Part shown: positions 5,461 to 11,576 of the stretch, piece by piece
Layout of the letters: each line of letters opens with the position of its first letter
How positions within the stretch are numbered: the first letter of the stretch is position 1
Assembly (NCBI GenBank): GCA_947175045.1
Contig: CAMWLH010000020.1
Coordinates: 1-13,269 of the forward strand
Source of the DNA: an uncultured Clostridia bacterium
Lineage (GTDB): Bacteria > Bacillota > Clostridia > Oscillospirales > Ruminococcaceae
Length of the DNA stretch: 13,269 nucleotides
Direction: 5' to 3'
Notes under the pieces: generated by a model
What the model saw: the letters and a program-made list of their open reading frames with translations, nothing else
What the model was told of the DNA's origin: nothing
The model's database searches: none
Made by a program: the position numbers and the translations under genes

Positions 5461-6447
5461 TTATGCATGGTGAGTATGAACTGTTGAAATATAGGCGAAG
5501 CGCTGACGCTTAGCCGCAATATACTTCTTCACGAACGTGTCGATGCTCTCCTCGTTCTTTCTGTCAAAGCTCTCGTCACACTCGATAAGCTCCCATCTCT
5601 CCATAAGGTCGGCTTGCTGATGGGGCCTGGAAAAGGTAGTCATCGCGCCCAGGCTTTCGCATTCCAGGAAGATACCGTTTGTAAAGGTCTCGAAGTTGCA
5701 GCCGTAGTCGGGGTATTCCGCGTTGTCATTGTATGAGAAATTCTTAAGGAATATCTGTCCCTTGTTGACTACCGCAGCCCAGCCGTCCTCGTTGTTCATT
5801 CCTATTTTGAACTTTGACTCTGCGCCGGGCACCTGCTGCAATGTTCCGTATTTGTTCCCCAGGAAAAATCTGTCGTCGTTGATATCCGAGTAGCTCCAGA
5901 ATACGTTCCGCCTGTTGGAAAGCAGCCCGTTGTCCTGCCTGTTCTGCGGGAATATCTCCACGCCGCCCGCCGCGCAGACCGTAAGCGCCCAGGGCGCGAG
6001 CGTGACGACAGCGCCCGACCTGTTCCATATGTTGTAGATAACGTTCAGTCTTGAGGAGTTCTCGTCCATTTCAATGGTGATGGAGTGGCGCTGACCAGTG
6101 CGGGCGTGGAGGGATGATACTTCAAGTTTATTCGGCTGATGGAGTTTATATTCAACGGGGTCGTTGTCGGGGTAGTAGCTTTCGGGGTAGCTCTCGGGAC
6201 TGCTCCACAGTCTGCCGCCGCCGTAGATGTACCATTGCTTGTCGTCGCCGAACATTTCTTTGAGCTCGTCGCCGTCGTCGGAGAAAACTCTGTCCACGTC
6301 CTCAAAAAGGACGTTTTCCTTTCCGTTAAGACTGTACGAGATAATGCGCGGACCGACGTCCACCGTCACAATAACGCTTGCGACGTCGTTTTCCAGTTTA
6401 ACGCACTTTCCGAAATTCTTGTAGTTGATTTCCGTTGCCTGTACCAT
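5461..6447 (-). CDS. DUF4380 / galactose-mutarotase-like protein
   Basis: A 328-residue protein with no signal peptide or membrane segment. The N-terminal pattern VDVGPRIISYSLNGKENVLFE (29-49), beta-strands with a Gly-Pro-Arg-Ile turn and then Gly-x-Glu-Asn, resembles the start of aldose-epimerase-like beta-sandwich proteins, in particular the DUF4380 group. Further support comes from GGGRLWSSPE (76-85), a Trp-rich sheet region and WALTVCAAGG (153-162). Members of this fold bind sugars; a catalytic role is not evident because I cannot place the mutarotase His/Glu pair with confidence. GGAGG lies eight bases before the ATG at 6447. murL follows after 18 bases, so the gene leads the murL-murD2 operon. 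The last residues (FAYISTVHTHHA) look like an extra tail. Sugar-conjugate handling in envelope synthesis is a guess from context. Confidence 0.55.
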   Translation of the reverse strand: MVQATEINYKNFGKCVKLENDVASVIVTVDVGPRIISYSLNGKENVLFEDVDRVFSDDGDELKEMFGDDKQWYIYGGGRLWSSPESYPESYYPDNDPVEYKLHQPNKLEVSSLHARTGQRHSITIEMDENSSRLNVIYNIWNRSGAVVTLAPWALTVCAAGGVEIFPQNRQDNGLLSNRRNVFWSYSDINDDRFFLGNKYGTLQQVPGAESKFKIGMNNEDGWAAVVNKGQIFLKNFSYNDNAEYPDYGCNFETFTNGIFLECESLGAMTTFSRPHQQADLMERWELIECDESFDRKNEESIDTFVKKYIAAKRQRFAYISTVHTHHA

Positions 6448-6466
6448 TTTTGAATACCTCCATAAA

Positions 6467-6581
6467 ATTAAATGATTTAAAAGAATTTTCCGAACCTTTT
6501 GAGGGAAGCGTCGGTTGGCTCACCGCATAAGCTCTTGCCCGCAAAACGGATTTCGTTTTCACGGAATCTTTCGGAAAATTC
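6467..6581 (+). repeat. Palindromic intergenic element, copy 1
   Basis: Perfect 12-bp terminal inverted repeats GAATTTTCCGAA (6483-6494) and TTCGGAAAATTC (6570-6581) bound a 99-bp element. The 26 bases 6467-6492 are identical to 7901-7926 at copy 2, so the repeated unit includes part of the left flank. It fills the gap between tmcAL and the DUF4380-like gene and ends just above that gene's ribosome binding site. The rest of the gap (6582-6650) shows nothing I can name. No coding capacity is seen. Confidence 0.75.
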
Positions 6582-6650
6582 ATGCGTGTTCACCTTAGCG
6601 AGATTTACACTGCCCATACCGCGCGATGATCTCACCTGTGTGCGGCATAC

Positions 6651-7799
6651 TCACATTATTATGGGCTTGGCGGTAAGCTCCCTGCCACATGGAGCGGGCT
6701 TTTCAAAAGCCAGCGAGTAAAGATCGCCGCAGCGCTCCTCGAAGGCTGCCTGCTTATGAGCCGCGCGGCTCGTTTTGGAGAGCGCTTTAAGCGACGTGTC
6801 AATGGGCAGTGCGCATTTCGCCGCCGAAAGAATCTCTCTGCCCCTCGTGTTCATTCCCAGTACGCGTATATATGCATTGGGCGTGAGGAGCTGCCCCTTG
6901 TTCAGCCCGAGGAATCCGCACAGCACCGCTCTCCTTATCCTCGCGAGGGTATACCGCTTTGTCTTGGTGAGGAAATACAGCTCGTCGAGCGTTCCCGCCT
7001 TGCGAACCGCCTTGTACAGCCGCTCCGCAAGTCCGTTAGCCCCGTCGTAGAGCTGCTCGAGATCCCCCCTGTGCATAGCCCTCAGCCGCGCGAGAATAGC
7101 ACGCTCCAACCGTTTTATATCCGCGCTCGGAGCGTCGACCGCGGGCGCATAACGCGAGTGATCTTCCCCGCTCAAAATCATCTTCCTTATAAGCGATGCC
7201 GAGGCGAATCGCCCCGCCTCCGTGCTGTCGTGAGCCGCGCCCTCTCTCGCTATCGTGAAAGGCTCTATCGTGCTGCCAATACCGTCCAGCGCGTTCAGAT
7301 ACTCTATCGCCAGTGTGTTGTTAGGGGACTGCAATATCTCCGATACGTCGTCGGTGTACAGTTCCCTTACCACTTCCGCCAAAGCCGCGGGGTAGCTTTT
7401 CCCGCCTTTCATCAGTGTGAAGAACTTGTCGGTGTGCAAAGCGTATTCGCACGCGCCCGAAGCCTCTTTGAGCGCGGCAAGCTCCCCGCTTTCGCTACCG
7501 AAAGACAGTATATCAACGCAGCCCAGACTCTCAATAATTCTCACAGCCCCCGCCGCGAAGCCCTCCGCTGCGGAAAGACTGTACATCGACGGCAGTTCTA
7601 TCACCAGGTCTATTCCGTTTTCCAGAGCGGTTTTAGCCCTAACATATTTGTCAAATACCGCGACGTCGCCGCGCTGGGTGAAATTCCCGCTCATTACCGC
7701 GGCAATATGCGTGGCTCCCGCTTCGCGGGTCTTGTCTATAAGATACTTGTGACCGTAGTGAAAAGGGTTGTATTCACAAATAATGGCTGCTGTTCTCAT
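6651..7799 (-). CDS. tmcAL: tRNA(Met) cytidine acetate ligase (TmcAL)
   Basis: A 382-residue cytoplasmic enzyme, normal length for the TmcAL (YlbM) family. It uses ATP and free acetate, through acetyl-adenylate, to make N4-acetylcytidine at the wobble position of elongator tRNA-Met. The N-terminal nucleotidyltransferase domain shows EYNPFHYGHKYLI (9-21) with the HxGH ATP site at 14-17, then SGNFTQRGD (37-45), IELPSMYSLSAAEGFA (67-82) and FGSESGE (100-106), all typical of the family. The C-terminal half is the tRNA-binding region. AAGGAG lies just before ATG 7799. A minus-strand promoter at 8084-8112 would give a leader of nearly 300 bases that contains two palindromic elements. The neighbour ackA, divergently transcribed, also uses acetate. 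Confidence 0.93.
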   Translation of the reverse strand: MRTAAIICEYNPFHYGHKYLIDKTREAGATHIAAVMSGNFTQRGDVAVFDKYVRAKTALENGIDLVIELPSMYSLSAAEGFAAGAVRIIESLGCVDILSFGSESGELAALKEASGACEYALHTDKFFTLMKGGKSYPAALAEVVRELYTDDVSEILQSPNNTLAIEYLNALDGIGSTIEPFTIAREGAAHDSTEAGRFASASLIRKMILSGEDHSRYAPAVDAPSADIKRLERAILARLRAMHRGDLEQLYDGANGLAERLYKAVRKAGTLDELYFLTKTKRYTLARIRRAVLCGFLGLNKGQLLTPNAYIRVLGMNTRGREILSAAKCALPIDTSLKALSKTSRAAHKQAAFEERCGDLYSLAFEKPAPCGRELTAKPIIM

Positions 7800-7818
7800 G
7801 ATTACTCCTTAATTTAAA

Positions 7819-7890
7819 TTTGATTTGGATTTTCCCGCACCGCGAACTCGGCTGCGTGGTCGTTGCGCTGACGAGGATAGGGGCGTTTAT
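7819..7890 (+). repeat. Palindromic element, partial copy
   Basis: The stretch TTTGATTTGGATTTTCCCGC and the next 18 bases (7819-7856) match the reverse complement of the right end of the 8210-8314 element with few differences. The following part (to about 7890) ends in TTTATGTTGA, as the sequence just right of copy 2 does. The right inverted arm is missing, so this is a shortened copy lying in the tmcAL leader. Confidence 0.5.
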
Positions 7891-7900
7891 GTTGACGAGG

Positions 7901-8005
7901 ATTAAATGATTTAAAAGAATTTTCCGCACCGGCGAACTGCGTTCGCCTACCACGCCGTGAAAGCTCCGCGTTCGCTCCGCTTTCACAGCTTGTTGCGGAA
8001 AATTC
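7901..8005 (+). repeat. Palindromic intergenic element, copy 2
   Basis: Terminal inverted repeats GAATTTTCCGCA (7917-7928) and TGCGGAAAATTC (7994-8005) are perfect. Inside is a second hairpin, GTGAAAGC (7957-7964) with GCTTTCAC (7979-7986). The left flank from 7901 is identical to that of copy 1. It lies in the leader between the tmcAL promoter and gene. No coding capacity is seen. Confidence 0.75.
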
Positions 8006-8083
8006 TGATGCGGGGGCTTTATGTTGATCTATGCGGGTACATCTTTGCTGCTTTTTTGTAGGTTGCTCTTGCCTCTATCTACC

Positions 8084-8112
8084 ATTTTACACCATATTCA
8101 CAAATAAATCAA
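8084..8112 (-). promoter_or_regulatory. Promoter for tmcAL
   Basis: Read on the minus strand: TTGATT (8112-8107), a 17-bp spacer, TAAAAT (8089-8084). It stands back to back with the ackA promoter and has the same two hexamers; 18 bases separate the two -35 boxes. It would give a leader of about 280 nt before the tmcAL ATG. Confidence 0.6.
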
Positions 8113-8130
8113 TTATTTTTTGAAAACTAC

Positions 8131-8159
8131 TTGATTTTTTTTAAAAAAAGTACTAAAAT
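8131..8159 (+). promoter_or_regulatory. Promoter for ackA
   Basis: TTGATT (8131-8136), a 17-bp spacer and TAAAAT (8154-8159), in an AT-rich stretch. The expected start near 8166 gives a leader of about 170 nt that carries the palindromic element at 8210-8314. A TATAAT at 8170-8175 lacks a suitable -35 box. Confidence 0.65.
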
Positions 8160-8209
8160 ATTATGGGAATATAATGTCGGCGTATTAAAGCAACACTCCG
8201 CCCACGCAG

Positions 8210-8314
8210 GAATTTTCCCGCAAGCCGCCGTGAAAGCGTAAGCGGAGTGGAGCTTTTACGGCGAGCCGGCGAACTCCGCCGCGCAGCGGCTGAGTTTGCG
8301 GTGCGGGAAAATTT
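8210..8314 (-). repeat. Palindromic intergenic element, copy 3 (inverted orientation)
   Basis: Ends GAATTTTCCCGCA (8210-8222) and TGCGGGAAAATTT (8302-8314) pair over 12 of 13 bases. The inner hairpin CCGTGAAAGC (8228-8237) with GCTTTTACGG (8252-8261) matches the inner hairpin of copy 2, in the opposite orientation. It lies in the ackA leader and ends 11 bases before the AGGAGG ribosome binding site. Confidence 0.75.
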
Positions 8315-8336
8315 AAATCAAAATCAGGAGGATTAT

Positions 8337-9539
8337 ATGAAAATTCTTGTAATCAACGCGGGGAGCTCATCCCTGAAGTACCAGCTTATCAACATGGAGG
8401 ACGAGAGCGTTATTGCCAAGGGCAACTGCGATCGTATCGGGATCGACGGTCACATCAAGCATACCACATTCGACGGCAGAACGGTGGATACCGACTGCAA
8501 GTTCCCGACCCACACAGAGGCTTTTGAGAAGCTGGTCGAGGTCTTGACGACGGGGGACGCTTCCGTGCTTTCGAGCATGAGCGAAATTTCGGCGGTTGGA
8601 CACAGAATAGTTCAGGGCGCGGAGATATTCAACAAGACTACTCTTGTTACAGACGAGGTAATCCAGCAGATAGACGACCTGTCGGAGCTCGCGCCCGTAC
8701 ATAATCACCCCCACGCTCTGGCGCTCAGAGCCTGCAAAAAGGTCATTCCCGAGACCACCCCGCAGGTAGCCGTATTCGATACCGCGTTCCACCAGACCAT
8801 GCCCGAAAAGGCATATATGTTCGGAATGCCCTATGAGTGCTACGAGAAATTCCATGTAAGAAAGTACGGCTTCCACGGCACCTCTCACAGATTTGTTACG
8901 CAGGCGCTGGCGGACGCTATGGGCAGGGATATCAAGGATCTTAAGATCGTTTCCTGCCACTTAGGCAACGGCTCTTCAATTACAGCAGTAGAGGGCGGAA
9001 AGTCCATTGATACCTCTATGGGCTTCACCCCCCTTGACGGCGTTATCATGGGTACGCGCTCCGGCTGCGTAGACGCTTCGGCGGTAACCTTTGTTGCGAG
9101 CAAGCTGGGACTTTCCCCCTCGGAGATGAGCGACTACCTCAACAAGAGATCGGGCTTCCTCGGTATATCCGGCATCTCAAGCGATAATCGCGATATCACC
9201 GCGGCGGCTAATGACGGCGACAGGCGTGCTCAGCTTGTGGGAGAAATGCTTCGCTACGAGATCAAGAAGTACATCGGCTCTTATGCGGCTATCATGAACG
9301 GTCTGGACGCGGTTCTGTTTACGGGCGGTATCGGCGAGAATTCCGACGACCTGCGCGCGGACGTATGCCGCAATATGGAATACCTCGGAATAAAGATGAA
9401 CGAAAAGGTCAACGAGGGAATGCGCGGCAAGCTCTGCAAGATTTCCGCGCCCGACAGCAAGGTAGAGGTATGGGTAGTCCCCACCAACGAGGAGCTGCTT
9501 ATCGCACGCGACACTAAGGAACTGGTTGAAAATATGTAA
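8337..9539 (+). CDS. ackA: Acetate kinase
   Basis: A 400-residue cytoplasmic enzyme, normal length for the family. It interconverts acetyl phosphate plus ADP with acetate plus ATP, the last energy-yielding step of acetate fermentation. The start is ATG 8337, behind AGGAGG; a longer frame from 8247 only reads through a palindromic repeat. Family signatures and active-site residues are in their usual places: VINAGSSSLKY (5-15, Asn7), GHRIVQG (88-94, Arg90), VFDTAFHQTMP (146-156, Asp148), YGFHGTSH (177-184, His180), HLGNGSS (208-214), MGTRSG (238-243, Arg241), FTGGIGEN (328-335) and TNEE near the C-terminus. No phosphotransacetylase gene is adjacent, so ackA is a single-gene unit with its own promoter (8131-8159) and terminator (9553-9583). 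Confidence 0.97.
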   Translation: MKILVINAGSSSLKYQLINMEDESVIAKGNCDRIGIDGHIKHTTFDGRTVDTDCKFPTHTEAFEKLVEVLTTGDASVLSSMSEISAVGHRIVQGAEIFNKTTLVTDEVIQQIDDLSELAPVHNHPHALALRACKKVIPETTPQVAVFDTAFHQTMPEKAYMFGMPYECYEKFHVRKYGFHGTSHRFVTQALADAMGRDIKDLKIVSCHLGNGSSITAVEGGKSIDTSMGFTPLDGVIMGTRSGCVDASAVTFVASKLGLSPSEMSDYLNKRSGFLGISGISSDNRDITAAANDGDRRAQLVGEMLRYEIKKYIGSYAAIMNGLDAVLFTGGIGENSDDLRADVCRNMEYLGIKMNEKVNEGMRGKLCKISAPDSKVEVWVVPTNEELLIARDTKELVENM

Positions 9540-9552
9540 TAGGGATTTTTTT

Positions 9553-9583
9553 CGCCCGCGGGTCTGTCCGCGGGCGATTTTTG
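9553..9583 (+). terminator. Rho-independent terminator of ackA
   Basis: CGCCCGCGG (9553-9561) and CCGCGGGCG (9568-9576) form a perfect 9-bp GC stem with a 6-nt loop, followed by ATTTTTG. It begins 13 bases after the ackA stop. Confidence 0.93.
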
Positions 9584-9617
9584 TGTAATAAATTATGTGG
9601 TGCAGCGTATCCGCGGC

Positions 9618-9783
9618 GAATTTCAAAAAGGTCGAGTTTGCGGACGCAAACAAAGACCGGTTCCCACAATCGATAGTTTTGCGCAATAATCGCGTTGCGG
9701 CTTATGGCATTATGTCGCTTTTGCGCAAAACTCCGAAGTGGAGCGTAAGCGGAACGGAGAATGACTGCGGAAATTTGAAATTC
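9618..9783 (+). repeat. Large nested inverted repeat
   Basis: Outer arms GAATTTCAAA (9618-9627) and TTTGAAATTC (9774-9783), and inner 12-bp arms AGTTTTGCGCAA (9675-9686) and TTGCGCAAAACT (9721-9732), are both perfect. GGAGCGTAAGCGGA in the right half recalls copy 3 (GCGTAAGCGGAGTGG), so it may be a diverged relative of the 6467-8314 elements. It fills the gap between the ackA terminator and the next promoter. A 73-codon frame across it has no ribosome binding site and is not taken as a gene. Confidence 0.6.
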
Positions 9784-9793
9784 TTTATATGTC

Positions 9794-9822
9794 TTGACAA
9801 AAAAGATATTTTGTGATAAAAT
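9794..9822 (+). promoter_or_regulatory. Strong sigma-A promoter of the envelope operon
   Basis: Consensus TTGACA (9794-9799), a 17-bp spacer and TAAAAT (9817-9822), preceded by TGA that gives an extended -10. Transcription should start near 9829, a short leader of about 29 nt before the GTG at 9858. Confidence 0.85.
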
Positions 9823-9857
9823 AAAATCGGGTATTTTTTGCGCAAGGGGGAGATGTC

Positions 9858-10334
9858 GTGGAGGGTCAGCAGGAACACGATAACAGCCGAGCCGCCGAGG
9901 AAGGCGCGGATTTTACCGAAGCGGAAAAGCTCCCCGAGGACTGCGTTGTTGAGGAAAAGGCTCCCGCGCGGGATAAAAAAAGCGCACGGAAAGCCGCGGC
10001 AAGGCGATTTTGGATAACAGTGAGAGTGTGGGCGGCTTATTTTGGCTATCTGATACTTTTTGTGATAACATTCGCGGTCATGCTGCTGTTTCTTACTATG
10101 GCGGCGGTGGGGATACCGATGGGCATTATTTTCGGCGTTTTCGGCGTGGCTATCGAGCTGTTCAAGGCTGATTTCATCATTACGGAGCTCGCCCCCGAGC
10201 TGATGATATTCGGTGGGCTTACGGCTGCCTGCGGTACGGCTTTCTGCGGATTGCTGGCGGTAAAGGCGGGATTTATGGTGTCGAGGCTTTTCTTGAAAAT
10301 AAAAAAGCGCTGCGACAGGCTGAGGGGCTGGTGA
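9858..10334 (+). CDS. Small membrane protein of unknown function
   Basis: The start is GTG 9858, behind AAGGGGGAG (9844-9852). The 158-residue protein has an acidic, then Lys/Arg/Ala-rich cytoplasmic N-terminus (1-50), a long hydrophobic block at about 57-99 that likely forms two membrane helices, and another helix at about 115-140, ending in a basic tail. I recognise no family motif. Its stop overlaps the GTG start of the DUF4097-type gene by four bases (GTGA). Pairs of a small membrane protein with a DUF4097 protein are common in Firmicutes, often as DUF1700 plus DUF4097; this one lacks a clear DUF1700 part. A role in anchoring or signalling with the next gene's product is an inference. Confidence 0.75.
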   Translation: MEGQQEHDNSRAAEEGADFTEAEKLPEDCVVEEKAPARDKKSARKAAARRFWITVRVWAAYFGYLILFVITFAVMLLFLTMAAVGIPMGIIFGVFGVAIELFKADFIITELAPELMIFGGLTAACGTAFCGLLAVKAGFMVSRLFLKIKKRCDRLRGW

Positions 10335-11104
10335 GGCAGATAAACGGCTCGGGGGTTGAAAAAAGGATCAATGTGCTGCTGGCGGTAACGGCGGCGCTGA
10401 CAGTGATCTTCGGAGGTCTGGCTTATTATTTCCGCGACGCCGAGCACGACTCGGCGCAGACGGGCGACCTGCTGCTGCCGATGTGCGAGTATATTGATAT
10501 CGAGATATTAAGACTGGATGTGGAAATAATCCCATATGACGGGAACAATATCCGTGTGGTGTATAAGAACGAGCTGCCGCTTGAGCTGCGGCTGGGCGAT
10601 AACCGTCTGATAGTGAGGGAGAGCGAGGAGTTTGTCATTTCGCTCTTTGCGGGGAGCGAGGCGGAATTCGGGCTGACGGTCTATCTGCCGGAGGAAACCT
10701 ACCGCGAAATAACTGTTTATACGGGAGGCGGTAACGTTTCGGTGCACGGCGCGAAGTGTGAGAAAATGACGGTCATCACGGGCAGCGGCAATATCCGAGT
10801 GGAGAATAACACGTCGCTGGTGAATCTGGTAACAAGCTCGGGCGACATCTCGCTCGATTTCGCGGAGGTAGTGCAGGACAGCTCGGTGCAGACGCGGAGC
10901 GGCAGCGCGGAGATATTGCTGCCGAAGGACAGCTCGGTAGAGGTGGAGTTTGAGACCGCCACGGGAGAGTGCGTGACGGAGCTGTTCAGGGGCAATGTTT
11001 ATGGGAGCTATACCTATAGCTTTAACGGAGGAAAGCGGGGCATTTTCGCGTCGCTGGAGTCGGGAACGCTCACGATAGCGGAGCGCGGTGAGCAGCAGGA
11101 CTAA
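10331..11104 (+). CDS. Membrane-anchored DUF4097-type beta-helix protein
   Basis: GTG start at 10331, overlapping the previous stop. The 257-residue product has a short basic N-terminus, one membrane helix at about 13-33 and an extracytoplasmic domain. From about residue 52 the sequence is almost all beta-strand, with Gly/Ser-rich turns repeated about every 20 residues: TGGGNVSVHG (131-140), GSGNIRVENN (151-160), SSGDISLDFAE (169-179) and SGSAEILLP (190-198). This ladder is typical of DUF4097 (putative adhesin) proteins of the LiaI/LiaF/PspC-like envelope stress systems. No enzymatic residues are apparent. It is the second gene of an operon that continues to cell-wall glycosylation genes, so a surface or stress-sensing role is plausible. 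It may lack tight coupling to the next gene, since 64 bases separate them. Confidence 0.75.
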   Translation: MRQINGSGVEKRINVLLAVTAALTVIFGGLAYYFRDAEHDSAQTGDLLLPMCEYIDIEILRLDVEIIPYDGNNIRVVYKNELPLELRLGDNRLIVRESEEFVISLFAGSEAEFGLTVYLPEETYREITVYTGGGNVSVHGAKCEKMTVITGSGNIRVENNTSLVNLVTSSGDISLDFAEVVQDSSVQTRSGSAEILLPKDSSVEVEFETATGECVTELFRGNVYGSYTYSFNGGKRGIFASLESGTLTIAERGEQQD

Positions 11105-11168
11105 AATTGCGGTGCGCGGGGAATTATCCGCCGCGCTGTTATACCGGCAGAAAGGACGGAAAGATCCG

Positions 11169-11576
11169 ATGAAAAATTTCAGACATGAAATAACTATGAC
11201 TTCTACGGCGAAGGAGCAGTTTTTCAATTTATCCTTTGAGGTGGAGGAGTGTGTGCGCAAAAGCGGCATAAGCGAGGGTATCTGCGTGGTATTTTCGCAG
11301 CATACCACTTCCTCGGTTTTTCTGGAGAACGACCGCGAAAAGCTGTATATGGACTGGTCGGAGCTTCTCGGCAGCGCCACGCAGTGCAAGGTGCATTATA
11401 TGGTGGATTACGCCAGCGCGGGAAAGGCGCATATGAAGCAGATACTGCTCGGCGCTTCGGTAACGATACCGATCTCTGGCGGAAAGCTCGATCTCGGCTC
11501 GCGCCAGTATATTATGTATGGGGATTTTGACGGTCTGCGTGAAAAATCGGTAGTAGTTAAGATAATCGGTGAATGA
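11169..11576 (+). CDS. YjbQ-family protein (UPF0047)
   Basis: A 135-residue protein, normal length for the YjbQ family. The start is ATG 11169, five bases after GGAAAG (11158-11163); a longer frame from 11088 only extends through the tail of the preceding gene. Family hallmarks are FSQHTTSSV (42-50), GKAHMKQILLGASVTIPI (85-102) with His88, GGKLDLGSRQ (104-113), GDFDGLR (118-124) and a closing VKIIGE. Some family members have weak thiamine-phosphate synthase activity when tested, but the physiological role is unsettled; the conserved His residues and Asp suggest a metal site. The stop overlaps the ATG of the glycosyltransferase gene (ATGA), so the two are translationally coupled. Confidence 0.9.
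   Translation: MKNFRHEITMTSTAKEQFFNLSFEVEECVRKSGISEGICVVFSQHTTSSVFLENDREKLYMDWSELLGSATQCKVHYMVDYASAGKAHMKQILLGASVTIPISGGKLDLGSRQYIMYGDFDGLREKSVVVKIIGE

Noticed and set aside
6756..7817. A 353-codon open frame on the plus strand opposite tmcAL
   Set aside because: Antisense shadow of a well-supported TmcAL gene; no ribosome binding site or recognisable motif.
6467..8314. Repeats considered as a CRISPR array
   Set aside because: The copies are about 90-115 bp long, palindromic, unevenly spaced and in both orientations, with a gene between them; no short repeat-spacer pattern and no cas gene is present.
8247..8336. A 30-residue N-terminal extension of acetate kinase
   Set aside because: The extension reads through a palindromic repeat; AGGAGG and ATG 8337 give the normal N-terminus with Asn7 in its usual place.
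9595..9816. A 73-codon frame between ackA and the envelope operon
   Set aside because: No ribosome binding site; it lies across nested inverted repeats and runs into the next promoter.
11088..11168. Longer start for the YjbQ-family protein
   Set aside because: The extra residues overlap the end of the DUF4097-type gene and are not part of the family; ATG 11169 has its own binding site.
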